The position numbers and the translations under genes are program-made. This document shows, piece by piece, positions 16,466-24,456 of a stretch of DNA of 64,000 bases; position 1 is the first letter of the stretch; the number at the start of each line of letters is the position of its first letter. The notes beneath the pieces were generated by a model. That model did not search any database. It was not told the DNA's origin and saw only the letters and a program-made list of their open reading frames with translations. The DNA is from Clostridiales bacterium 38-18. GTDB taxonomy: Bacteria > Bacillota > Clostridia > Peptostreptococcales > Acidaminobacteraceae. The DNA is taken from assembly GCA_001897605.1 (NCBI GenBank), contig MKTL01000004.1, positions 1-64,000 on the forward strand, written 5' to 3'.

Positions 16466-18481
16466 CTACTTTTCGTCTTTCAAACCACTACGCTGCATCA
16501 GAATCACGCACTCAACGTGCTCCGTCATAGGAAACATATCAAACGCATGCATCGACTGCACCTTATACCCATTCGCAGTCAGATACTTTAGATCCCTTGC
16601 AAGTGACTCCGGACCACACGACACATACACTACGGTCTTCGGTGCAAGCTTCACCAGTGAAGCCAAGAATGGTTCATCACTGCCTGATCTTGGTGGATCC
16701 ATGAACACGACGTCGATCTTTTCTTTTTCTTCAGCAAGTGCTACCATGAAATCACCTGCGTCAGCTTGATAGAATCTTGCGTTGTCGATATGGTTGTATT
16801 TTGCGTTATAGATGGCGTCTTTTACGGCGTCTTTGTTGAGCTCAACACCGATGACTTCTTTTGCCTTTTTACTAGCGATGAGACCAATCGTTCCGATACC
16901 GCAGTAGGCATCTAGAACCGTTTCAGTACCTGTCAGACCTGCGAGTTCGATGGCTTTATTGTAAAGTTTTTCCGTCTGAACAGAGTTAACCTGATAAAAG
17001 CTCTTTGGCGATAAGCGGAATACCGTACCACAAAGTGTATCCTCTATCGTTCCTTTGCCGTAAAGGACAGTTTCTTGATTGCCAAGTACCATACTGGTTC
17101 TTCTGCTGTTAATGTTAAGCACCACGCTTGTAATCTCTGGGTGTCTTTCTAAAAGTGCCTTTACAAAGTTGTTCTTACTTGGCATAACTGGTCTTCCAGC
17201 GACTAAAACCACAAGCACTTCTCCACTCACATGACCGCGGCGGATTAGAACGTGTCTTAAGAAGCCAGTTCCAAAATCCTCGTCGTAAGGCATCATTTTA
17301 AATGAAGGCATCAGCTCGCGAATTGTGTTGATGATCTTATTTGCCACGGAGTTCTGAATCTCACAGTTGGTCACTGGAATGACATGATGTGACTCTTCTT
17401 CGTAGATCCCTGAAATAATCTTGCCCTTTTTATCGTATGAGAAAGTCGCATGCACTTTGTTTCTGTAGTGAAGCGGGTTGTCCATACCGACGATCGGTTG
17501 TACCTTACCATATGCACCTAGTAGCTGATTGATTTTATGGTCTTTGTAACGCAGCTGTCCCTCATAAGTGAGATGCTGTAGCTGACAGCCACCACAACTA
17601 CCATAGACACCACAGGTATTTTCGGTGTGAAATTTGTGGAAGATTTCACGAACGACGCGGTCTTCAGCTTGTTGATAGCCGTTGCGCGTATTCCCCTTAC
17701 CTCTATAATTGGTTTTGCCTCTATAGTTGGGCGATGGTTTTCCTGAGTAATTATTTGAGTTATAGTTTGATCTCTGATCTGAATTTTGATTGGCCCCTTG
17801 ATTAGCGCCTTTTATTTGTTCAGATCTATTATAGCTGCCCCTTGACTCATTCATTGAATCACCTTTACCAGCATGTGGCTTACTCAAATTTGACTTATCC
17901 GAACCAGTTCTAGCAGTACCTGCTTTACGTGAATAAGTTTTATTCGCACCTGCCTTATTCGCACCTGCCTTATTCGCACCTGCCTTATTCGCACCTGCTT
18001 TACCCGCATTCGGTTTGTTCCCATAAGCAGCATTGCCATTTGAAGGGTTACCATTAGCGCGATTTCTAGCACCAGGGCCTTGATTAGAACCGCCCTTTGA
18101 ACGGTCGCTAAACTCTGAGCCGTATTTTTTATACGCTTTCTCTTTATAATGCGCACCTTTGCCATGGGCTAGGTTATCATAATCCGATTCGTCCTCGTCA
18201 TCCCAATCCCCATCGATCACAACGTTGGTATAGGATTCACCCTTGGCTTTAGATTTTTTATTATAGCTGCTATTTGTTTTATCATAAGGCTTTGGCTTTC
18301 CACTGGCTTTGCCGTACGCATTGCCGATAGGTTTAGCACTTTTACGATCTGAAGCGCGCTTTTCCGACGCCTGATCGTAGTCGTCCTCAAAATGATTCAT
18401 CTGTCCTTGCTTTGGTGTTTTGCGTCCCTCGAAAAAAGGAGAATCGCTTAGTTTACTTTTTGGTTTGGATTTTTTCGCCAT
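16466..18481 (-). CDS. rlmD: 23S rRNA (uracil-5-)-methyltransferase, RumA/RlmD-like, with long disordered N-terminus
   Basis: A 671-residue protein started at the ATG at 18481 (GAGG just upstream) rather than the GTG at 18490. Residues 1-265 are low-complexity, rich in K, S, N and G, with a fivefold GANKA-type repeat. The catalytic part has Fe-S cysteines CGVYGSCGGCQ (near 290), SAM motif DAYCGIGTIGL (near 524), DPPRSG and SCGPESLARDL with the nucleophilic Cys (near 620). It ends EHVECVILMQRSGLKDEK. No N-terminal TRAM domain is apparent. Fragments of this 3' end recur to the left, so it looks like an integration target. Confidence 0.9.
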   Translation of the reverse strand: MAKKSKPKSKLSDSPFFEGRKTPKQGQMNHFEDDYDQASEKRASDRKSAKPIGNAYGKASGKPKPYDKTNSSYNKKSKAKGESYTNVVIDGDWDDEDESDYDNLAHGKGAHYKEKAYKKYGSEFSDRSKGGSNQGPGARNRANGNPSNGNAAYGNKPNAGKAGANKAGANKAGANKAGANKTYSRKAGTARTGSDKSNLSKPHAGKGDSMNESRGSYNRSEQIKGANQGANQNSDQRSNYNSNNYSGKPSPNYRGKTNYRGKGNTRNGYQQAEDRVVREIFHKFHTENTCGVYGSCGGCQLQHLTYEGQLRYKDHKINQLLGAYGKVQPIVGMDNPLHYRNKVHATFSYDKKGKIISGIYEEESHHVIPVTNCEIQNSVANKIINTIRELMPSFKMMPYDEDFGTGFLRHVLIRRGHVSGEVLVVLVAGRPVMPSKNNFVKALLERHPEITSVVLNINSRRTSMVLGNQETVLYGKGTIEDTLCGTVFRLSPKSFYQVNSVQTEKLYNKAIELAGLTGTETVLDAYCGIGTIGLIASKKAKEVIGVELNKDAVKDAIYNAKYNHIDNARFYQADAGDFMVALAEEKEKIDVVFMDPPRSGSDEPFLASLVKLAPKTVVYVSCGPESLARDLKYLTANGYKVQSMHAFDMFPMTEHVECVILMQRSGLKDEK
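17940..18005 (-). repeat. 15-bp tandem repeat inside the methyltransferase gene
   Basis: About four copies of TTATTCGCACCTGCC encode repeated AGANK in the disordered N-terminal extension. In-frame 15-bp units allow length change without frameshift. Confidence 0.9.
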
Positions 18482-18552
18482 ATACCTCACACTCTCTTAT
18501 AAATACGCTGACTTTTTAGTAATCAAGTCTTTACACGTTTTTTCTCTATTTA

Positions 18553-19275
18553 TTAAAACAAGCCAACGATCTCTCTTAAGCTCGCTTTATCGTTGACGAT
18601 GACGCCACCGCGCTGCATGGTAACGATGCCCTCAGCAGCAAAGTACTTGAGCATGCGCGAGACCACTTCTCTTGCAGAGCCAACGTACTTGGCAATCTGG
18701 TCGTGCGTCATTAGGATTTCTACCGAGCCATTTCTAGAAATCTCATCCAGTAAAAAGCTGGCAAGTCGCTTGTCGAAGCTCATGAAAAGGATCTGCTGCA
18801 TCGCCCACATAACGTCTGAAAAACGCGCCACAGCCTCTTTGTTTGTAAAGTTCTCCACGTGAACGTTAGTCGCTGCAAGCTCACTGTAGATGTCGGAATT
18901 GATGATCAAAAGCTCGCTGTCAAAGTCCGCATCGATGTGCACGTCAAAGGTGATGTTGCTCAGCACACATGAGGACGAAAGCACACACACGTCATTGGGT
19001 GCGAGTCGGTACAAGGTGACCTCTCTTCCGTCTTCTGATAGGATGTACGTGCGAAGCCCTCCAGTGCGGATCAACAAAATCCCGATACAATCGCTTTCAC
19101 CACCATGGATCATTTCGCCTTTTTTATAAGACACATTATAAGTGTTGTTGATCAGTTTATGCTGTTCGGTACTTGTGAGATTCGACCAAAATGGTAGGAA
19201 CTGTTTCAGCAGCTCACTCAGTGCATTTTCGTCTAAATCTGACCGCAATTTTCTGTCTAAATCGTATATACCCAT
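18553..19275 (-). CDS. Crp/Fnr-family transcriptional regulator
   Basis: A 240-residue regulator with an N-terminal cyclic-nucleotide-type barrel (GEMIHGGESDCIGILLIRTGGLRTY), a long dimer helix and a C-terminal HTH (LMTHDQIAKYVGSAREVVSRMLKYF). It has no N-terminal cysteine cluster, so it is not a canonical FNR. GGGGAG precedes the ATG. A palindrome GTGATtaaATCAC upstream of the divergently spaced ferredoxin gene suits this family, which suggests it controls redox or nitrosative response genes. Confidence 0.9.
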   Translation of the reverse strand: MGIYDLDRKLRSDLDENALSELLKQFLPFWSNLTSTEQHKLINNTYNVSYKKGEMIHGGESDCIGILLIRTGGLRTYILSEDGREVTLYRLAPNDVCVLSSSCVLSNITFDVHIDADFDSELLIINSDIYSELAATNVHVENFTNKEAVARFSDVMWAMQQILFMSFDKRLASFLLDEISRNGSVEILMTHDQIAKYVGSAREVVSRMLKYFAAEGIVTMQRGGVIVNDKASLREIVGLF

Positions 19276-19299
19276 ATTACTCCCCTCTGCTCATTTCAG

Positions 19300-19367
19300 T
19301 GGGATTTTTAGTCACAAAAAATCCCAACAGATGTGGTCAATGTCTATTATACCACGGCTATTGGGAT
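19300..19367 (-). terminator. overlapping hairpins between ferredoxin and the crp-type gene
   Basis: Reading on the minus strand, ATCCCAA...TTGGGAT (19367-19321) is followed by TTTTTT, a terminator for the ferredoxin transcript. The same GGGAT can pair instead with the following AAAAATCCC (19309-19301). A TATAAT inside the first loop could be the -10 of the crp-type gene. Confidence 0.6.
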
Positions 19368-19386
19368 ATTAGTAGAATTCGCGAAA

Positions 19387-19581
19387 CTATTCTAATACGA
19401 GTGCTCGCGTCGGGCAAAAACGTACGCATTTACCACAAGCGATGCATTTGTCCATATCGACAGTCGGTGCGCCATATCCAATTTGACGCAATGCGTCTAC
19501 AGGACATACCCGAACGGCTGGACAGGGATGGTTTTGTGGACAACGGTTTGTCTTCACTACTAAAGTTAAAGTACTGCTCAT
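19387..19581 (-). CDS. small 4Fe-4S ferredoxin-type protein
   Basis: A 64-residue protein with seven cysteines. C46-x2-C49-x2-C52-x3-C56 is a canonical [4Fe-4S] motif. The first half has C14-x5-C20-x5-C26-P, an atypical spacing. It should carry electrons in the cytoplasm. AGGTG precedes the ATG. The gene ends 111 bp before the Crp/Fnr-type start and has its own promoter with a Crp/Fnr-like site. Confidence 0.85.
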   Translation of the reverse strand: MSSTLTLVVKTNRCPQNHPCPAVRVCPVDALRQIGYGAPTVDMDKCIACGKCVRFCPTRALVLE

Positions 19582-19685
19582 CTCTTACACCTCTAATCAA
19601 AATCCTTACTGTGCTGACCTCTTCCATCTAACCTGAGTCTGGGGGACTTTAGCTCTGTGTTAGGTCATGCGATACCTCTTAAGTC

Positions 19686-19726
19686 ATTATAGAGAATGTG
19701 CGCATTTGCATCAGTGATTAAATCAC
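19686..19726 (-). promoter_or_regulatory. Crp/Fnr-type class II promoter of the ferredoxin gene
   Basis: GTGAT-TAA-ATCAC (19714-19726) is a perfect palindrome. On the minus strand TATAAT lies at 19691-19686, so transcription should start near 19679, about 41 bp from the palindrome centre, the class II activator position. No good -35 is present, which fits activator dependence. The stretch 19582-19896 holds only this promoter and leader; I see no gene in it. Confidence 0.6.
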
Positions 19727-19896
19727 AGGTTACATTTCTTTATTCACAGGGAACAAGATTTATACGAGCCCTGCTAATGCTACAGAGTGTATTTGGTTTA
19801 TGGTCAAATTCTAACATCCTAAGCAGTGGCAAGCACCAATCACGCTTTGAAATTTGTCAACCAACGGTTGCGTTTGTTGGAATGTTTCCCTAGACT

Positions 19897-20664
19897 CTAA
19901 TAAAAGTAATACCCCGTCATGGACATAGCGCCCATCAGACATTTGTCGTTATAGACTTCTATTGTATCCTTCGGATCAACCGCGCCTAGTGCATATAATA
20001 ATGGATAATAATGATCTGGCGTATAAAATGCTTTTTCTGCACATGCGCCAGCACGTTCATAATTCACACAGCCGTCAAAATCGTGCGCTAAAATTCTATT
20101 TTTAATATAATCATCAAACTCTTGTGCCCAAGGATAGCCATCTGCCATGTTCCAGTTCACCAGTGAAAGGTTATGAACCACATTGCCACTGGCAAATATA
20201 AGAACGCCTTGATCTCTTAATGCTTTTAATTTTTGTCCGATTTCAAAGTGCTTCTGTGCAGGTGCACGAAGGTTAACACTCAGTTGAACCACTGGAATAT
20301 CCGCCTCTGGAAACATCTTGCAAAGAACGGACCACGTGCCGTGATCGATGCCCCATCGATTATCGATGGTCACTTCATCCCCTAAAAGACCCACCAATTG
20401 TTCAGCAAATGCCTTTGAACCTTTGACTGGGTATTTCAGTTCGTACAGCGCTTTTGGAAAACCGTACATATCATAGATTTGTTTTGGCTCTACAGTATCC
20501 GAGGTCTTAGTCCCTTCAGTATACCAGTGCGCAGAAATAGCCAGTATCACAACTGGCTTAGGAATTTTTTTACCGAGTTCTTCCCATTTCTGTGTGAACG
20601 CGTTATCTTCTATTGCATTCATTGGATTGCCGTGTCCGGCAAATATTACAGGCATTCTAGTCAT
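19897..20664 (-). CDS. ygiD: LigB-family extradiol dioxygenase, YgiD-like (DODA type)
   Basis: A 255-residue cytosolic metalloenzyme. GHGNPMNAI near the start, SAHWYTEG, DHGTWSVLCKMFP and GNVVHNL hold the conserved His residues of the DOPA 4,5-dioxygenase family. These enzymes open catechol rings using a non-haem metal; the physiological substrate of the bacterial form is unclear. GGGAGG precedes the ATG. The gene stands alone with its own promoter and operator-like palindromes. Confidence 0.9.
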   Translation of the reverse strand: MTRMPVIFAGHGNPMNAIEDNAFTQKWEELGKKIPKPVVILAISAHWYTEGTKTSDTVEPKQIYDMYGFPKALYELKYPVKGSKAFAEQLVGLLGDEVTIDNRWGIDHGTWSVLCKMFPEADIPVVQLSVNLRAPAQKHFEIGQKLKALRDQGVLIFASGNVVHNLSLVNWNMADGYPWAQEFDDYIKNRILAHDFDGCVNYERAGACAEKAFYTPDHYYPLLYALGAVDPKDTIEVYNDKCLMGAMSMTGYYFY

Positions 20665-20682
20665 CTTTACCTCCCTTTAAGC

Positions 20683-20741
20683 TCACTAATTAGTGAAGCC
20701 ATTTCCTAATTAGTATTATACCACTTTAAAGGGAGGATCAA
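20683..20741 (-). promoter_or_regulatory. ygiD promoter with palindromic operator
   Basis: TATAAT (20720-20715) lies upstream of the gene with a poor -35 (TTGATC at 15 bp or CGTTGA at 17 bp). Just after the start point lies TCACTAATTAGTGA (20683-20696), a perfect 14-bp palindrome. A second CTAATTAG core (20706-20713) overlaps the start. They probably bind a repressor not encoded nearby. Confidence 0.55.
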
Positions 20742-20776
20742 CGACTTTTTAAGAAGTAGGATGTAGCGTTTATATG

Positions 20777-21988
20777 CTAAAGTTCATAGCTACCTAAGTT
20801 AGAGATGGTTTGATTGCTTTCGTCATCTAGATCAGATGTGTTTGCATCGCTGGGTTCAGCATCACCATCCTGTAAATTGATCACACCATAGTTTTTAGAT
20901 AATTTTTGCATGATCGCATTTTGGATTTCTTTTCGGAAGCCCAACACGCCGTAATTCTCGATTTTAATAATCTTGGTTTCTACAAGTTCTTTGGTAACCG
21001 ATGAATCAAACGTTAGAACGCCGTTGTTTTTAATTTTTACCCCTTCAGAATCTTCGAGGTAGGCTTTATTGATGGTCATTATGGCAAAATTTTTAGTCAT
21101 ATTGGGATCTATCACGCTGATATGCTCTGCTCTTTCAATGATTGCTTTAAGAGCATCTAGTTCTGCCTCTGTGACTTCTACCGATTTGCAGATGATTTTA
21201 TTCACATATGGTTTGATCTTTTCAACTGGTAGATCAATGACAAGTTTACCTTTAATATGAAGTCGATCACTTCCAAGAGATTGGTAGTTTGATTCATCGA
21301 TCGTGAGCTTGTCGAAATACGCATAACCCTCTTCTACGATGACCTTTTCGATTTCAAGGTAGTTACTGATTTTTCTTGCAACTGATCTAATATTGTTTTT
21401 GCTAATAATCAAGCTTCTGAGAATTCTAACGCTGTCAAAGGTTTCATTAAATAACGCTTCATCAAATGGCTCGAGTACCTTTAAGTTGTCGGTTAACAGC
21501 TTGGTTCCTGGTTGAACACCATATAATTGTTCATCTACGACTGAAAAAGTACCTTCTACATAGACTTCATCGTTTCTATAAAGAACTGTGTCACCATTTA
21601 CCGTGACACGACCTGCAATAGTACCAAAATCGGTTTCACTAATCATCATTTTGCCATTGATAACGACTTTATAAAGCATTTTCATTGATTCTGGTGAGTT
21701 AATTGGCTCAACTTTAAGCTTGCCGTTGATGACCAACAACATCGGATTTTCTAGACCTTCAAGTATGACCTTTGAAAGTGTGTGCATCCCATTATGCGTT
21801 ACCAAATCCACATTCTCAGGTACCTGTAATAGTGCACCGACATTTTTCTGCTTGATTTGATCCATATCACCCAGTTGTTCTTCAGTGATCACCACGGTTC
21901 CGATATTTTCTATCTTTGAAATATTTTTTAAGTCTTCTTTTGTCGCTTTTCTAAGATCTAGCATGCCAATGTTCATATACTTTTTCAT
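20777..21988 (-). CDS. hypothetical repeat protein, probable beta-solenoid
   Basis: A 403-residue soluble protein with no signal peptide. Short strands recur (KIENIGTVVI, VVINGKMMI, GRVTVNGDTVLY, RLHIKGKLVI, KIKNNGVLTF, KIENYGVLGF), a spacing typical of bactofilin-like or other right-handed beta-solenoids. The tail is acidic (PSDANTSDLDDESNQ). GGAGG precedes the ATG. It is the last gene of an apparent operon with a sigma factor and a 38-residue protein. I do not recognise the family; a structural or anti-sigma role would be speculation. Confidence 0.7.
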   Translation of the reverse strand: MKKYMNIGMLDLRKATKEDLKNISKIENIGTVVITEEQLGDMDQIKQKNVGALLQVPENVDLVTHNGMHTLSKVILEGLENPMLLVINGKLKVEPINSPESMKMLYKVVINGKMMISETDFGTIAGRVTVNGDTVLYRNDEVYVEGTFSVVDEQLYGVQPGTKLLTDNLKVLEPFDEALFNETFDSVRILRSLIISKNNIRSVARKISNYLEIEKVIVEEGYAYFDKLTIDESNYQSLGSDRLHIKGKLVIDLPVEKIKPYVNKIICKSVEVTEAELDALKAIIERAEHISVIDPNMTKNFAIMTINKAYLEDSEGVKIKNNGVLTFDSSVTKELVETKIIKIENYGVLGFRKEIQNAIMQKLSKNYGVINLQDGDAEPSDANTSDLDDESNQTISNLGSYEL

Positions 21989-22009
21989 AAAGTCCTCCTA
22001 TTAATCGTT

Positions 22010-22126
22010 TTACTTACACCATTTTTCTATTTTTTCTTTTTGATCTTCTTTAGGTTCTGGTCGGTAAACGATTCTACCATTGGGATCACCACACCATAAT
22101 CCGTTATATATCTTATCTATTTTCAT
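22010..22126 (-). CDS. 38-residue hypothetical protein
   Basis: An ATG at 22126 with AGGAG 7 nt upstream opens a frame starting MKIDKIYNGLWCGDPNGRIV and closing EKIEKWCK at 22010. It carries two cysteines (12 and 37). The strong ribosome binding site and tight placement between the sigma factor gene (15 bp) and the beta-solenoid gene (21 bp) support a real gene. Function unknown. Confidence 0.7.
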   Translation of the reverse strand: MKIDKIYNGLWCGDPNGRIVYRPEPKEDQKEKIEKWCK

Positions 22127-22141
22127 ACTTAACTCCTTTCA

Positions 22142-22606
22142 CTATCGATCCTCTAGTGCCGTTCTTAGGTATTCAATCGCTTGACTGAGCCTAGAACGAA
22201 CGGTGGACGGTTTCATCGAAAGCTGTTCTCCGATTTCAGTACTGTTATAACCACTTATGTATCTAAGCGCCACAACGGTTCTGAGATTTTCAGGCAGCTG
22301 CATCAACAGGTCCGAGGTTACCAGATGATCTTCTATAAAGGCTTCATAGCCCATTTCATAATCTTCAGCTAGGTGTACCAATCTTTTCTGCTTCCGATAT
22401 TGATCGATGTAAAGGCGTTTGACTGTGGTATACAGCCAACCTCTAATCTGCATCGGATGCATCTGTTCGAACATCTCATACTGCTCAAGCGCTTTGATGT
22501 ACGCTTGTTGTGCGAGATCTTCCGCATCTTCCCATTGCCGGCTTAAGGAAAAGGCGTATCGAATCAGTTGTTCTTGGTAGGTTTCATATATCTGATAAAT
22601 CTTCAT
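22142..22606 (-). CDS. ECF-type RNA polymerase sigma factor
   Basis: 154 residues from the ATG at 22606 (AGGTG upstream). Region 2 is QEQLIRYAFSLSRQWEDAEDLAQQAYIKAL with GWLYTTVKRLYIDQYRKQKR. Region 4 is LPENLRTVVALRYISGYNSTEIGEQLSMKPSTVRSRLSQAIEYLR. It should direct RNA polymerase to a small regulon, probably including its own operon. No anti-sigma factor gene of a known type is adjacent. Confidence 0.9.
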   Translation of the reverse strand: MKIYQIYETYQEQLIRYAFSLSRQWEDAEDLAQQAYIKALEQYEMFEQMHPMQIRGWLYTTVKRLYIDQYRKQKRLVHLAEDYEMGYEAFIEDHLVTSDLLMQLPENLRTVVALRYISGYNSTEIGEQLSMKPSTVRSRLSQAIEYLRTALEDR

Positions 22607-22784
22607 CTTGCACCTCATGCACTACTCTGTGCTTATGTGTTACATCTATATAACGGATGAGTCTCCCAAAGTGTCCAAAAATATTTTAAAAAAAATGAGA
22701 TTATGGCTAAAAAAATTCCTACCTCTAAATCATATCGGATTTATGGGTAGGATGAAATAGGTTCTGTTTATGAGTTGGCATCTT

Positions 22785-23249
22785 TTAGATGTTTTTTACT
22801 TGCTCTGCGAACTGTTTGACTTGACTTAGGTCAACGCGATCTATCGGCATCCCCTTTTCTAGTCCAAAGATCAATCTAGCAAAGCCTGGCATTTCTTTGT
22901 CTACTCTGCCTGAAAATACGGTGTTGGCATCGACTTTCATCATACCATCTGAAAAGTGATGAATTTTTTTGTTCCAGCCATCTCGGCATGCGTCCACCAT
23001 ATAAGACACTGCGTAGAAAGCCACTTTCTTTTTCTCAAGCTCTGTTTGATTTGCTTTTACAAATGTTTTAACCGATTCGTTCCAGTTCATACCATTGATT
23101 GGACCCCCGACGATCACCTTGTCATAATCGTCAAATTTGATAGCGTCGCCAATCGCTTTTACTTCTGCATTTTCAAGTTCTGCCCCCATAGCTTCTGCAA
23201 TCTGTCGCGTCGTTCCGGTCTTTGAATAATAGACGATAAGAGTTTTCAT
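22785..23249 (-). CDS. flavodoxin-domain protein
   Basis: A 154-residue flavodoxin-like protein. YYSKTGTTRQIAEAMG is the FMN phosphate loop, and GGPINGMNWNESVKTFVK forms the next flavin contact. The C-terminus (FARLIFGLEKG) recalls HemG-like flavodoxins. It probably carries electrons; the partner is unknown. The gene stands alone. Confidence 0.85.
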   Translation of the reverse strand: MKTLIVYYSKTGTTRQIAEAMGAELENAEVKAIGDAIKFDDYDKVIVGGPINGMNWNESVKTFVKANQTELEKKKVAFYAVSYMVDACRDGWNKKIHHFSDGMMKVDANTVFSGRVDKEMPGFARLIFGLEKGMPIDRVDLSQVKQFAEQVKNI

Positions 23250-23324
23250 AACACTCGCCCCCTTTTTTAAAATGATTATATGCCTTAAAGGTTATAATCG
23301 CGTTAGAGAATTGTTTGAAATTTG

Positions 23325-23903
23325 CTAATGGTCCAGTAATTGTTTTAAGTGTCCCAGTAAACCTTCTGTCAAATCCAAATCGCCCCAAATCATTAACCTT
23401 AATACCCCTTCGGATTCTAAAAATTGTGCGGTTAAGGAAGCTGGAGTTTCTCTTTTGGTACTTGTGTTTAAGAGTGCGGTCATCATATTGGCGATACGGA
23501 TGCTTTCATCTCTTGACAGCACTGGAATATCCACTACAGATGAAAGCATGACCGGTTTTCTTTTTGAGGTCTGGTATGGGTATCGATTTTCTTCACAATC
23601 TATAGGCTTGCTTCTAAAGGAATCGATTTGAAGTGTCGCATCTTTTCCATGATCAACAATTTCATCACTTCCTCTATCACTTCTTCTATTACTACTTTTA
23701 TGACTGTTTCTATCATTATTTCTATCAATGCCGCTGTCAAAGCTGGTTCCTTCAGTGAACACACTTAAATCATATCCAGTAATACGATAGCTTTTCCCTA
23801 GCTTGGTCGCCTTTAGTTTGCCTTCTCTGATATATCGCTGTAAGGTTTTCGGGTGGAGGTTTAGTAATACAGCCACCTGATCCACTGTATAATAAATTGA
23901 CAT
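23325..23903 (-). CDS. excisionase/MerR-type helix-turn-helix protein
   Basis: A 192-residue protein. Residues 1-50 (YYTVDQVAVLLNLHPKTLQRYIREGKLKATKLGKSYRIT) are an excisionase-family winged HTH. A polar linker rich in D, R, N and S follows (about 52-85), then a C-terminal domain (SRDESIRIANMMTALLNTS, GVLRLMIWGDLDLTEGLLGHLKQLL) that may bind a ligand or form dimers. GGAG precedes the ATG. It is more likely a regulator than a phage excisionase because no integrase is near. Confidence 0.8.
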   Translation of the reverse strand: MSIYYTVDQVAVLLNLHPKTLQRYIREGKLKATKLGKSYRITGYDLSVFTEGTSFDSGIDRNNDRNSHKSSNRRSDRGSDEIVDHGKDATLQIDSFRSKPIDCEENRYPYQTSKRKPVMLSSVVDIPVLSRDESIRIANMMTALLNTSTKRETPASLTAQFLESEGVLRLMIWGDLDLTEGLLGHLKQLLDH

Positions 23904-23930
23904 AATTTTCTCCTGTTAGATGATATCTTA

Positions 23931-24287
23931 TTATACCATTTCTAGAGCAGTTGCACCCTCTTCAATTGTCGCTTTAAAGAAAACAGCCTTTCCCTTATTG
24001 CATTCGTAGATAAAATCCTTAAGCGCATTGCTTTGCACTTCGCTGAAATCCCCCACTATAGCGATCTTCATGTTATAGTTCATCAGTTTTTGCAGTATTT
24101 CACCTGCTATTTTAGTCTTCAAGTCGAAAAATGCCTCACCAAGACTCTCACGATGTACGATAATTCGGTTGCACTTTTCATAATACTGAACGGTTGCGAT
24201 GACATCCAATAACGCATCAGTTCCGTGAATTTCATAGCTCGTATCTAGATGTACGATGGGTACTTTGTATTCATTTAAACGTTTCAT
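23931..24287 (-). CDS. DUF4180-domain protein
   Basis: A 118-residue single-domain protein. GTDALLDVIATVQYYEKCNRIIVHRESL, FFDLKTKIAGEILQKLMNYNMKIAIVGDFS and LKDFIYECNKGKAVFF match the DUF4180 pattern. Function is unknown. It lies 27 bp upstream of the HTH gene on the same strand and may share its transcript, so it could be a sensor partner. Confidence 0.8.
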   Translation of the reverse strand: MKRLNEYKVPIVHLDTSYEIHGTDALLDVIATVQYYEKCNRIIVHRESLGEAFFDLKTKIAGEILQKLMNYNMKIAIVGDFSEVQSNALKDFIYECNKGKAVFFKATIEEGATALEMV

Positions 24288-24385
24288 GGTTACTCATTGC
24301 TCCTTGTTATATCTTATAGTAGTTTATAAGGAGTATATGTTACCTTTTGTCAATTGTCAACTTTAGTACTATTAAATAAAAAACG

Positions 24386-24430
24386 AAAAATCCCAACACC
24401 AGCATTTTATCTGCTAATATCGGGATTTTT
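24386..24430. terminator. bidirectional terminator
   Basis: AAAAATCCC and GGGATTTTT arms surround a 27-nt middle that folds further. It lies between the Met-rich protein gene and the DUF4180 gene. Confidence 0.75.
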
Positions 24431-24456
24431 CAAAAACTTAAGAAGTGGATTACAAT

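Noticed and set aside
17884-18165. A 93-codon alternative frame inside the methyltransferase N-terminus
   Set aside because: It is a shadow of the 15-bp repeat region with no ribosome binding site.
19696-19893. A 65-codon plus-strand frame upstream of the ferredoxin gene
   Set aside because: No ribosome binding site or recognisable sequence, and it overlaps the palindromic promoter of the opposite strand.
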